Source of the DNA: Mogibacterium sp.
GTDB taxonomy: Bacteria; Bacillota; Clostridia; Peptostreptococcales; Anaerovoracaceae
Direction: 5' to 3'
DNA length: 64,000 nt
Assembly (NCBI GenBank): GCA_017512145.1
Contig: JAFWHB010000031.1
Coordinates: forward strand, 124,001-188,000
Shown: positions 54,222-64,000 of the stretch, one piece after another
Numbering within the stretch: position 1 is the stretch's first letter
How the letters are laid out: every line of letters starts with the position of its first letter
Notes under the pieces: generated by a model
Told to the model about the DNA's origin: nothing
The model's input: the letters and a program-made list of their open reading frames with translations, nothing else
The model's database searches: none
Position numbers and translations under genes: made by a program

Positions 54222-55331
54222 TTACCACTCTTTCCAGAGAAGGCTCTGCTCTGTTTCCTTATCGAAGAGCTGGAGCTTGTTAAGATCAAGTGCCATAGTT
54301 CCTTCCATACCAACATAGAGGTCAACATCGGAAGGTACTCTTGCTGTGCACTGCTTGCCATCAAGGTTGAAGTACAGATATGCCTCTGCACCGAGGAGCT
54401 CTCTTACTTCGATAGTAGCCTTGATTGTGCAGAAATCATTTTCCTTACCTCTTCCATCGATGAGGTGCTCAGGTCTGATACCCATGACGACTGTCTTGCC
54501 AACATAGTCCTTAACTGCTTCTGCCTTGTCAGCAGGGAGCTTGATTTCGAAGCCAGCAACGTTCAGGAACATGTCGCTGCCCTTCTTCTCAACTACTGCG
54601 TCGAGGAAGTTCATCTGAGGTGATCCGATGAATCCGGCAACGAAGAGGTTGTAAGGCTTGTTGTACAGATGCTCAGGTGAGTTGATCTGCTGAACGATAC
54701 CGTCCTTCATAACAACGATTCTTGTACCGAGTGTCATAGCCTCAGTCTGGTCGTGTGTTACGTAGATGATGGTTGTTCCCAGTCTCTCGTGGAGCTTAGC
54801 GATCTCAGTTCTCATCTGAACTCTCAGCTTAGCGTCGAGGTTTGACAGAGGCTCGTCCATGAGGAATACCTTAGGGCTTCTTACGATAGCACGGCCCATA
54901 GCAACACGCTGTCTCTGTCCGCCGGAGAGAGCCTTTGGCTTACGGTCAAGCAGCTTCTCGAGGTCGAGGATCTTAGCTACTTCGTTAACCTTAGCGTCGA
55001 TCTCTTCCTTAGGAACATTTCTCAGCTTGAGGGCGAATCCCATGTTGTCTCTTACTGTCATATGTGGATAGAGAGCGTAGCTCTGGAATACCATAGCGAT
55101 GTCTCTGTCCTTAGGCTCTACGTCGTTCATAAGAACGCCGTCGATCATGAATTCACCTGCAGAGATGTCTTCAAGACCAGCGATCATACGCAGAGTTGTG
55201 GACTTTCCGCAGCCGGAAGGTCCTACGAAGATAATGAATTCCTTATCTTCTACTTCGAGGTTAAAGTCGTGAACAGCATGGAAGCCATTCTCGTAAACCT
55301 TCTCAATATGTTTCAATGATAAACTTGCCAT
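54222..55331 (-). CDS. msmK: sugar ABC transporter ATPase, MsmK/UgpC type
   Basis: 369 residues. Walker [10 protein letters not shown], signature [32 protein letters not shown] with Walker B, H-loop [12 protein letters not shown]. The C-terminal OB-like regulatory domain ([15 protein letters not shown]) is present. It energises the sugar permeases encoded at 56044-57785 and may serve other carbohydrate transporters as well. Confidence 0.95.
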   Translation of the reverse strand: MASLSLKHIEKVYENGFHAVHDFNLEVEDKEFIIFVGPSGCGKSTTLRMIAGLEDISAGEFMIDGVLMNDVEPKDRDIAMVFQSYALYPHMTVRDNMGFALKLRNVPKEEIDAKVNEVAKILDLEKLLDRKPKALSGGQRQRVAMGRAIVRSPKVFLMDEPLSNLDAKLRVQMRTEIAKLHERLGTTIIYVTHDQTEAMTLGTRIVVMKDGIVQQINSPEHLYNKPYNLFVAGFIGSPQMNFLDAVVEKKGSDMFLNVAGFEIKLPADKAEAVKDYVGKTVVMGIRPEHLIDGRGKENDFCTIKATIEVRELLGAEAYLYFNLDGKQCTARVPSDVDLYVGMEGTMALDLNKLQLFDKETEQSLLWKEW

Positions 55332-55388
55332 GTTTTATGTCTCCTTTATTCCAATATACATGCAAATCTGTCAGTCTTACTGAAGCCT

Positions 55389-56012
55389 TTATTCTTCTTC
55401 TGATTCAAGGTCCTCGAATATCCTGTTATACAGCATCGTGCACAGATATCCGGGCATTGTCAGTCCGAATATCAGGAAGAACAACGGTGCCGCTCTGTAG
55501 AGAAAGACGAGGATCGCGATCCAGATCAGCCAGATTGCTGCCATTCCTACCGATGTCGGCAGATTGCCTATGGCGAGTCTGACTGCGTTCAGGATAGTTC
55601 CGCTGACTTTGTTCTCATATCTTGACTGCAGGGCGAACATGTAGACACATGTGACGAAGATCATGACTGCGATGATAGTAATAACGATCATCATCAGTGT
55701 GGCTGCTCTGGATCCTGATCCATGCAGCGCCCACAGGTCTACGGCCGTGATGCCGGCAGCTGCCAGCGCCAGCAGTCCTTCGGGAATGCCCTGTCTGAAA
55801 TTCTCCCTGAAGGACTTCCTGAACATCCTTATTATGTATGATTCATCTCCTCTGTGCAGATGGAGCAGCACATAGTTCATCGCAGTGAGCGCTCCGCCGG
55901 CAGTTATCAGAGGCAGGCAGTAGATCAGCGTGATCACATTGAGCATCACCAGGTCAACAAGCCTCGAGAGGAACCTCATTACCGGATTTTCAGAATTAAA
56001 GAATTTGTCCAT
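55389..56012 (-). CDS. YesL-family (DUF624) membrane protein
   Basis: 207 residues with five to six hydrophobic segments. FFNSENPVMRFLSRLVDLVM and NVITLIYCLPLITAGGALTAMNYVLL are YesL/DUF624 signatures. These proteins are commonly encoded within carbohydrate ABC operons, but their function is unknown. It lies 31 bp after the second permease gene. Confidence 0.88.
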   Translation of the reverse strand: MDKFFNSENPVMRFLSRLVDLVMLNVITLIYCLPLITAGGALTAMNYVLLHLHRGDESYIIRMFRKSFRENFRQGIPEGLLALAAAGITAVDLWALHGSGSRAATLMMIVITIIAVMIFVTCVYMFALQSRYENKVSGTILNAVRLAIGNLPTSVGMAAIWLIWIAILVFLYRAAPLFFLIFGLTMPGYLCTMLYNRIFEDLESEEE

Positions 56013-56043
56013 TAGCTATCAATAATCTCTGATCAGATACAAC

Positions 56044-56907
56044 TTAACCCTTAACAGCTCCTGAAGTAACTCCCGCAACGATGTATTTCTGCAGGAAGAG
56101 ATACAGGATGAGAATCGGCAGCATAGCCAGCAGAAGTGCAGCCATTACCAGACCGATATCTGTGGAATATGTACCATAGAACTGCTGTGTGGCAATTGGA
56201 ATTGTGTACAGAGCCTTATCTGTCAGCACAAGGCTTGGCAGGAGGTAGTCGTTCCAGAATGCCATAGCATCGATGATAGCAACTGTTGCGATTGTAGGCT
56301 TGAGCAGTGGGAAGACGATCTTCCAGAATGTCTGCCATCTTGAGCAGCCATCGATAAGAGCTGCTTCCTCAAGCTCAAGAGGTATATTGGTATGAATTGC
56401 TCCGTGGAACATGAATGTAGCCATGGAGACTGAGAATCCCACATGCATGAGTATCAGTGTAATACGATGATTAAGTACACCGAAGATTCCGCCGTATACG
56501 GATACCAGAGGTACCATCAGTACCTGGAACGGAATAACCATCGAAGCAACCATCAGTGCGAATACTGCTGCGCACATTTTCCACTTGCCGTTACGTACGA
56601 TTACGAACGATGTCATAGCGGAAACAAGGATCGTAAGAATGGTTGCGCATACTGTGATAATGAGTGAGTTCTTGAATACGTTGAAGAAGTTCATCTTATT
56701 CATAGCTTCAGGGAAGTTCTTCAGCGTAAATCCGTGAGCACCGATAATTGCAAGCGGATCAGTTACGATATCTGCTTTGTCCTTGAATACGTTGATCAGG
56801 ACCATGATGAATGGCATGATGAAGAACAGGAAGAGCAGAATCAGCACGATCAGCATGATAATATGATTTCTCTTCTTAGCTGCTGCAGCTTTTTCATTCT
56901 GAGTCAT
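56044..56907 (-). CDS. carbohydrate ABC transporter permease (MalG type)
   Basis: 287 residues with six membrane segments. The EAA loop LELEEAALIDGCSRWQTFWKIVFPLLKP contacts the ATPase. Its start overlaps the stop of the MalF-type gene by one base (TAATG). Confidence 0.93.
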   Translation of the reverse strand: MTQNEKAAAAKKRNHIIMLIVLILLFLFFIMPFIMVLINVFKDKADIVTDPLAIIGAHGFTLKNFPEAMNKMNFFNVFKNSLIITVCATILTILVSAMTSFVIVRNGKWKMCAAVFALMVASMVIPFQVLMVPLVSVYGGIFGVLNHRITLILMHVGFSVSMATFMFHGAIHTNIPLELEEAALIDGCSRWQTFWKIVFPLLKPTIATVAIIDAMAFWNDYLLPSLVLTDKALYTIPIATQQFYGTYSTDIGLVMAALLLAMLPILILYLFLQKYIVAGVTSGAVKG

Positions 56908-57785
56908 TATGCTTCTACCTCCCCTCTCTTACCTACCATTACCTGAGTGATACCAATGACTGCGCATACTATGAAGAGTATGAGAGCCTCAGCCTGACCC
57001 ATACCATAGTTCTTGTATGTGAAGGCTGTGTTATATACGTGCATAGCTGCCATGATGGACTGGCCGAACGGCTCGCCGTTTGTCAATGACAGGTTGACAT
57101 CATATACTACGAAGCATCTTGTGATGCTCAGGAAGATGCACTGTACGAATGATGAGCGCATCAGAGGAATAGTTACATTACGCATTGCCTGTGAAGGTGT
57201 GCATCCGTCGATCATAGCAGCTTCCTTGAGCGAATCAGATACGCTCATGAAACCAGCTACATAAATCAGCATCATGTAACCTGCATACTGCCATACTGAG
57301 GCAAATATCAAACAGAACATAGCTCCTGAAGGAGTTGCGAGCAGTGATGTTGCCTGAGCTCCTGTGATTGCAGTTCCTACTGCAACGAATGCTCTGTTGA
57401 ATACGAATTTCCATACATAACCAAGAACGATACCGCCGATGAGGTTCGGTACGAAGAAGCCTGCACGGAAGAAGTTCTGTCCTTTTACGCCGCTTGTTAC
57501 AAGGTAAGCCATTGCGAAAGCAAGAACGTTGATAAGTACAACAGCAAATACTGAGTAAATAACAGTTCTGCCCATTGCCAGCCAGTAATCGTGGTCAGCA
57601 AATGCAGCTGCATAGTTGGCAAATCCTACGAACGGCTTGTTAGGTGATACTCCGTCCCAGCTGGTGAATGTCAGGTAGATACCATAGATGAACGGAACGA
57701 TTACGACGGCAGCGAACAGAAAAGTTCCAATGCCGCCAAACATCAGATACTGTTTGACCTTATAGCTTAATGTGTTCCTTTTCAT
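56907..57785 (-). CDS. carbohydrate ABC transporter permease (MalF type)
   Basis: 292 residues with six membrane segments and the EAA loop SLKEAAMIDGCTPSQAMRNVTIPLMR. It pairs with the MalG-type subunit to make the sugar channel. Confidence 0.93.
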   Translation of the reverse strand: MKRNTLSYKVKQYLMFGGIGTFLFAAVVIVPFIYGIYLTFTSWDGVSPNKPFVGFANYAAAFADHDYWLAMGRTVIYSVFAVVLINVLAFAMAYLVTSGVKGQNFFRAGFFVPNLIGGIVLGYVWKFVFNRAFVAVGTAITGAQATSLLATPSGAMFCLIFASVWQYAGYMMLIYVAGFMSVSDSLKEAAMIDGCTPSQAMRNVTIPLMRSSFVQCIFLSITRCFVVYDVNLSLTNGEPFGQSIMAAMHVYNTAFTYKNYGMGQAEALILFIVCAVIGITQVMVGKRGEVEA

Positions 57786-57829
57786 TATTGTCCCCTTATT
57801 ATTCGTTGATTGTAATAATAATAGTTTAT

Positions 57830-57864
57830 GGTAAGAGGCGGCAAATTAATGCGCGCCTCTTACC
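57830..57864 (-). other. intercistronic hairpin between binding-protein and permease genes
   Basis: A perfect 11-bp stem GGTAAGAGGCG with its complement around a 13-base loop; no T-run follows. Such hairpins in ABC operons stabilise the upstream message so that the binding protein exceeds the permeases. Confidence 0.75.
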
Positions 57865-57913
57865 TTCATTATTTAGCAATGATTAGTTGTTATCAGATTA
57901 TACAGTCCGAAGA

Positions 57914-59200
57914 CTAGTTCTGAGTCTTCCAGTACTCCTGAATAGCTGTTGCGAGCTCTTCACGTGTGCACTGGTCGCCGAGGTACTTCTGCATCTCGAT
58001 ACCCATCTTTGAATAGTGGTCATCTGGGAATCCCGGATAATCAGGGAATGTGTTGCCTGCATCGAGGTAAGCCTTAACGTCTCTTCCGATGTCGTTTGTG
58101 CACTCAACAGTGTTGCTCTTGAATGGGGATACCATTCCGCATGTTCCGGAAACGAATTCCTTACCTTCGTCAGATGTTGCGAGCCACTCGAGGAATGCCT
58201 TAGCAGCTTCCTGGTCAGCCTCTGAAGTGTATTCACTTCCGTCAACATAGAAGAACTTTGATGGGGATCCATCGATCTTTCCTGTGAAGTCGTCTGTCAT
58301 GTTCAGTGGGAGAGGCATGATGCCTACAGGTCCATTGTAATCATAAGTCAGAAGATCGTTCCACTCCCAGCATCCGCCGAACTGGAATGCATCTGTACCT
58401 TCAGACATAGCCTGGTGAACAAGCTCGTCCTCAGCTGTTACAGCGCCAGCCTTGAACATGTTGTACTCCTTGAGTACATCAAACAGATCCATAAGAGCGT
58501 TAAACTTCTCGTCCTTGATGAGCTCAACATTGCCAGCCTTCAGGTCAGCAACGAATCCATCAACGTCAGCTCTTTCGTCATAAACCTGTCCAAGGAAGTG
58601 AGCAGCGAGTGACCAGTCTGGCTTGAGGATAGCTGTAGGTGATTCCATACCTGCTGCTACCAGCTTGTCGCACATTGCCTTGAAGTCATCCAGAGTCTTG
58701 ACTGTTGTAGGATCAAATGTCTCGCCAAGAGTCTTCTCGATAGCCTGCTTGTTGTACAGGATACCTCTTGCCTCGAAGCATACTGGGAATCCGAGAACCT
58801 TGTTGTCTACGGAGATAGCGTAGTCTGTGTCGCCTACCCAGCTAGCATCTGACAGGTCAGCAGCATACTGAGCACCAAGTGTGTATACGTCCTTGTTGTC
58901 TACCATGTTGAGAGTATAAGGAGCCTTGGATGCATACTTAGTAGCAAGGTGAGCAGCTACTGTGTCCTGAGAATAGTAAACTTCAATGTGAACACCAGTC
59001 TGCTCTTCATAAGTCTTGCAGAGGTTCTCGAAGTCTTCCTGAATCTCATTCTTTGAGTTGAACAGTGTGATCGATGTGCCGTCTCCAGCGCCGCCGGATG
59101 CAGCTTCTTCACCGCCGCCACCGCCGCCGCATGCTGCGAGAGCGAGTACCATTACAGCTGAAAGCATGAGCACCAACAGTTTCTTAATGCTTTTCTTCAT
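57914..59200 (-). CDS. extracellular sugar-binding lipoprotein
   Basis: 428 residues. The signal peptide ends in the lipobox LAAC (VMVLALAACGGGGGG), with a Gly-rich tether. The fold is a family-1 solute-binding protein (FNSKNEIQEDFENLCKTYEE, YSQDTVAAHLATKYA, FPVCFEARGILYNKQAIEKT). Directly after the alpha-galactosidase gene (27 bp gap), it probably binds raffinose-type or other alpha-galactosides. A hairpin separates it from the permeases. Confidence 0.92.
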   Translation of the reverse strand: MKKSIKKLLVLMLSAVMVLALAACGGGGGGEEAASGGAGDGTSITLFNSKNEIQEDFENLCKTYEEQTGVHIEVYYSQDTVAAHLATKYASKAPYTLNMVDNKDVYTLGAQYAADLSDASWVGDTDYAISVDNKVLGFPVCFEARGILYNKQAIEKTLGETFDPTTVKTLDDFKAMCDKLVAAGMESPTAILKPDWSLAAHFLGQVYDERADVDGFVADLKAGNVELIKDEKFNALMDLFDVLKEYNMFKAGAVTAEDELVHQAMSEGTDAFQFGGCWEWNDLLTYDYNGPVGIMPLPLNMTDDFTGKIDGSPSKFFYVDGSEYTSEADQEAAKAFLEWLATSDEGKEFVSGTCGMVSPFKSNTVECTNDIGRDVKAYLDAGNTFPDYPGFPDDHYSKMGIEMQKYLGDQCTREELATAIQEYWKTQN

Positions 59201-59227
59201 TTTTTTCCTCCTAATAAAACATAAGCA

Positions 59228-61108
59228 TTAACCTTTAATCCGACCCCATAGATTGGATGGTTTTACCTTCATCGGTTCTCTTGTAATGAACAGAAGCACC
59301 GAATCATGCGGTCCTATGGCATCAGAGAGGTAGCTACAGCTCTCTGATACGATGGTGTCCCCATCGTCCCAATTGAATCGGTATTGAAACGTTCCTGTCC
59401 CGAACAGCTCCGCCAGGTCATAGTGGATCTTAAGCGTATGACCTGTAGGATTCAGAACATAGAACAAATTCCAATCAGACAGATGATGTGTGATCACGAG
59501 GTCCTCTCCGTCACTTGTCAGGCAAGGCATACCCGCATGTACCCTGCCGGCAGGTCTGATGAACCTGAGAAGGTCTTTGCGGTCCTCAGACAGGAGGTGG
59601 ACCGGATCGGAAGTAGTAATAATTCCACCGGACAGAGCCTGCAGGAGAGCAATGCTCCTGGTCTCGGCAGCAGTCAGATGGGTGGCAAAATCCCTGAGGA
59701 TCACAGAGTCAGGGTCATTCTGCCAGAATATGTTATTGAAATAATTGTCATACGGGAGCTCCTGCAGGAGATTAGCAGGGCCGAAGGCTCCTTCAGTCCA
59801 CTGCGCACCCATGTCCGAAGCTATCCTCATGCCATCCATGTAGCCGATGCATGGCATGAACGGAGCAATGCTCCCGAGCAGATAACTATCCTCGCCTATC
59901 GCTGCTCTGATCATGGCGAGAGTATCCCTCATTATTTCAAATGATGTCTTTGTATTGTCGTACCGGACTACATCTGCTGTGTCCTGCATTCCCCAGAGCA
60001 TGAAATCCGTCTTGAACAAAGTGAAACCCCAACCTCTGTAAGTCTCAAATACTTCTCTGAGATATGCATATGCACCCGGATTGGTCATATCCAGTACATA
60101 GTAGTCGTTGTCGGTGTTGCCCCAAATCTTAGGCTCAGTGTAGCTGCGGAACCTGACATAAGGGCTGCCGTCAGGATTTCTGAGAATCCAGTCAGGATGT
60201 TCAGCATACAGTTCCGACTGATCGCCTACCATGAACGGGGCGATCCAGATGCCGGCCTTGTGACCTGCATCAGTTATCGATGCAGCGGCTTTGCTGAGTC
60301 CTTCCGGATATCTGTGGTTGAATGTCAGCCAGTCCCCTATATGAGGTGTATATCCTGCATCGAGCTGTATATAGCGGAAACCCTGCTGTTCTGTTTCAAG
60401 CTCAGCTAAGAATCCATCCAGGATCTGCTGACTCATATTCTCGTAGTGGTAGTACCAGCTGCACCAGTGGAATGCAGGCTCCATGATAGTCCTTGCACCC
60501 ATCTCTTCAGCAATCTTCTCTGCAGCTCTTTCCATGCAGTCTGTTACATCAGTCCCTGCAACAATGTGGATATCAGGAAGAGTAGTCCTTCCTTCGGCTG
60601 TACATTCAAGATTGATGCCTGCTGTAAATCTGATCCTGTCTGAGTAAAGACCATGTTCACTTACGGCTGCAAACTGTGCTGAAAATCTGCGCTGATCAGT
60701 TGTGAAAACTGCAGCAGCAGAGGATTCTCCGCACACTCCTATGATCCCGTGAGATCTTCTGTCAGTTCCATCGATCAGATAATAGCCTGAAGGTCCTTCC
60801 ATTCCGAAGCCCTGAATGTACACATGATCGGCATTGCATAATGTGGCTGCGCCGATTGGCTCTATATCATGTACATGATCAAAGCCTTCAAATAAAGATG
60901 ATATGACAAGCTCTTCAGATGATGCCCTGAACGCAAGTGTCACACTGCCCTCTCCGGTCTTATATGTTATCTGACTATTATCCTGTATAACAGAAACAGG
61001 CAGGACAGATCGCTCATTCACATATGGAATTATCCCCGATATAGTGATCCCGCCAATCGCAAGATCTATAGTTCCATTACTGTGAATTACATACTTATAA
61101 TCAAGCAT
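59228..61108 (-). CDS. GH36-type alpha-galactosidase
   Basis: 626 residues, shorter than the usual 700-740. The (beta/alpha)8 domain carries WCSWYYHY, RYIQLDAGYTPHIGDW, AGIWIAPFMVG, LFKTDFMLWG with the nucleophile Asp, and RIASDMGAQW with the acid/base Asp. No signal peptide, so it cleaves imported raffinose, stachyose or melibiose in the cytoplasm, leaving sucrose for the GH32 enzyme. The ribosome binding site AGAGG is only three bases from the ATG. The upstream region carries a 68-bp tandem repeat. Confidence 0.9.
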   Translation of the reverse strand: MLDYKYVIHSNGTIDLAIGGITISGIIPYVNERSVLPVSVIQDNSQITYKTGEGSVTLAFRASSEELVISSLFEGFDHVHDIEPIGAATLCNADHVYIQGFGMEGPSGYYLIDGTDRRSHGIIGVCGESSAAAVFTTDQRRFSAQFAAVSEHGLYSDRIRFTAGINLECTAEGRTTLPDIHIVAGTDVTDCMERAAEKIAEEMGARTIMEPAFHWCSWYYHYENMSQQILDGFLAELETEQQGFRYIQLDAGYTPHIGDWLTFNHRYPEGLSKAAASITDAGHKAGIWIAPFMVGDQSELYAEHPDWILRNPDGSPYVRFRSYTEPKIWGNTDNDYYVLDMTNPGAYAYLREVFETYRGWGFTLFKTDFMLWGMQDTADVVRYDNTKTSFEIMRDTLAMIRAAIGEDSYLLGSIAPFMPCIGYMDGMRIASDMGAQWTEGAFGPANLLQELPYDNYFNNIFWQNDPDSVILRDFATHLTAAETRSIALLQALSGGIITTSDPVHLLSEDRKDLLRFIRPAGRVHAGMPCLTSDGEDLVITHHLSDWNLFYVLNPTGHTLKIHYDLAELFGTGTFQYRFNWDDGDTIVSESCSYLSDAIGPHDSVLLFITREPMKVKPSNLWGRIKG

Positions 61109-61417
61109 TTCCCTCTTACTGTTCTACCTGTTAATAATTACTATGCGCTTGTGTATTCTATCAGTTATTCCTATGTATTAATATGTTTATTTAAATGGAG
61201 CAGACAGATATGAATCAAATTCTATTAATTTGTCCCATATATACACACTGTCCATAAGTCAGTTTGTATAGTCTGCACCATGTGCCATTGTATTAATTTG
61301 TCCCATATATGCACACTGCCCAAAAGTCAGTTTGTATAGTCTGCATCATGTGCCATTGTATCAATTACCTATATTCATGTCAATTTGAAATGAACAAACA
61401 TACATGTATACGATGTA
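61109..61417. other. region upstream of the alpha-galactosidase operon
   Basis: 309 bp without a gene, AT-rich. It holds the 68-bp tandem repeat (61223-61358). No consensus promoter with good spacing was found; TAGAAT near 61155-61160 is the best -10 candidate. Confidence 0.5.
61223..61358. repeat. two tandem copies of a 68-bp unit
   Basis: Copy 1 (61223-61290) and copy 2 (61291-61358) begin TATTAATTTGTCCCATATAT, differ at only a few positions, and are followed by the start of a third copy (TATCAATT at 61359). GTCAGTTTGTATAGTCTGCA and CATGTGCCATTGTA are shared. The repeat lies between the esterase-like gene and the alpha-galactosidase promoter region. Confidence 0.9.
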
Positions 61418-62170
61418 CTACATTTTGTCCAAAAATATCCTTATTGCATCAAGGACCTGATCAAGATGGTAGTTGTAGCAATGATCATCCCCTTCGATGA
61501 TCACAAGCTCTGCGTTCTCGTATTTTGCTGCAGCCTCCTCTGAGTATCTGACAGGTATAGCCTCATCCTCAGTACCATGTACAATGAGTACAGGTCCCTT
61601 ATATTGGCTGATCGCCCAGTCAAGATCAAGCATCTGCGCAGCTCTGATATAATTGCCGCTGACCTTCATCTCCGGATTGACATTGATCTCCACTGGTATG
61701 TGGCTCGGGTCAAACTGTAGTCTGAAATGATTTCCGGAGCGTGAGCCTTCTGTCAGCATCGTAGCTGGTGAAAGCGGGAGTGCAGCTTTGAACACATCCG
61801 GTTCCATACCGGCAATCATCATTGTTGTCACACCACCCTGCGAATGTCCGCAAACATACAGGTCGGTAACGAAATCGAGAGACTTGGCATAATCTGTGAC
61901 TGTCATTGCATTATTCAACCATTTGAAGAGATTGTGATTCCTGAACTCGCCGTCACTTTGCCCGTGTCCGTACATCTCAACTCTGAGTGTAGCAAAACCC
62001 ATCTCATTCATCAGAGCTGCAATAGCTGTGATGTGGCGTTCCTCCATATGACCTGTCAGGCCATGTATAACTATCACGAGAGGACATTTATCACCTTCAT
62101 GGTACTCAGCCGGCATATCCAGCTTGGAATGCAGTCTGATCCCATCATCCTGAATATAGAATTCTTTCAT
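61418..62170 (-). CDS. alpha/beta hydrolase, feruloyl-esterase-like
   Basis: 250 residues. The nucleophile elbow is GHSQGG (Ser about residue 115), with HGTEDEAIPVRYSEEAA giving the Asp and GDDHCYNYH the His. VIHGLTGHMEERHITAIAAL contains the oxyanion loop, typical of the cinnamoyl/feruloyl-esterase-like branch. No signal peptide, so the substrate is intracellular, perhaps an acylated sugar taken up by the neighbouring transporter. Confidence 0.85.
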   Translation of the reverse strand: MKEFYIQDDGIRLHSKLDMPAEYHEGDKCPLVIVIHGLTGHMEERHITAIAALMNEMGFATLRVEMYGHGQSDGEFRNHNLFKWLNNAMTVTDYAKSLDFVTDLYVCGHSQGGVTTMMIAGMEPDVFKAALPLSPATMLTEGSRSGNHFRLQFDPSHIPVEINVNPEMKVSGNYIRAAQMLDLDWAISQYKGPVLIVHGTEDEAIPVRYSEEAAAKYENAELVIIEGDDHCYNYHLDQVLDAIRIFLDKM

Positions 62171-62297
62171 AGCATTCTCCCCTTCTTCTTACTAATAATT
62201 ACGTTCAATATCTTACAGCATTCTTTTTTTGCAGGCAATCGCTTGAAGTAATGATTATGCTATTTTATATTAAATGCAGATCATAATATCAGAGTAA

Positions 62298-64000
<1,703 letters not shown>

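Overview
The window looks like the chromosome of a strictly anaerobic, Gram-positive Clostridia (Bacillota) species. The S10-spc-alpha ribosomal block has the Firmicutes order with zinc-type S14 and L36. The surrounding genes point to oxygen-sensitive metabolism: HydF of [FeFe]-hydrogenase maturation, a double-cubane reductase with its activase, nitrogenase-like proteins, a TM1266-type regulator and an ornithine/alanine-type racemase. No rRNA, tRNA, phage, intact transposase or CRISPR array was seen. A more precise taxonomic placement cannot be made from the sequence alone.

Layout. 0-0.9 kb: end of a P-loop NTPase gene and an unknown protein. 0.9-1.3 kb: an intergenic stretch holding a 48-bp fragment of lysS. 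1.3-10 kb: hypA, a large Fe-S/flavin oxidoreductase of the GltD family, lysS with an extra C-terminal tRNA-binding domain, greA, a PLP racemase and an acyl-CoA synthetase; a GACAGGGGACGG-type palindromic repeat sits after lysS and inside the end of hypA. 10-15 kb: ybaK, brnQ, recR, ybaB, dnaX and, just upstream of dnaX, the SRP RNA gene with a clear promoter. 15.3-16.6 kb: a plus-strand OFA-family MFS transporter. 16.7-32.4 kb: the complete S10-spc-alpha operon (31 genes including rpmJ and rpmD), with a sigma-A-like promoter and a leader of about 330 nt.

32.9-34.6 kb: an unusual phosphodiesterase-like protein flanked by two copies of an unnamed module, with its ribosome binding site inside a hairpin. 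34.7-46.2 kb, all on the minus strand, is the most unusual part. In transcription order it encodes a double-cubane-type anaerobic reductase (frameshifted here), a DUF3343 Se/S-carrier-like protein, the activase, an unknown 137-residue protein, a YeeE/YedE transporter, a stand-alone TM1266-like regulator, a BtuC/FecD-type permease, an ABC ATPase fused to a second TM1266-like domain, a NifH-like reductase, two NifD/K-like proteins and a metal-chelate-type binding lipoprotein. The permease, ATPase and NifH genes overlap and are probably translationally coupled. I infer an uncharacterised nitrogenase-like reductase tied to uptake of its substrate or cofactor.

46.4-64 kb: a second acyl-CoA synthetase, then hydF at the 3' end of a sucrose/raffinose-type operon (alpha-galactosidase GH36, carbohydrate ABC transporter, YesL protein, MsmK-type ATPase, GH32 hydrolase, fructokinase, amylosucrase-like GH13), an esterase-like hydrolase, a plus-strand GH1 beta-glucosidase and the end of a GH13 glucosidase gene running off the window.

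Functions are assigned from motifs and family knowledge; no database search was run.
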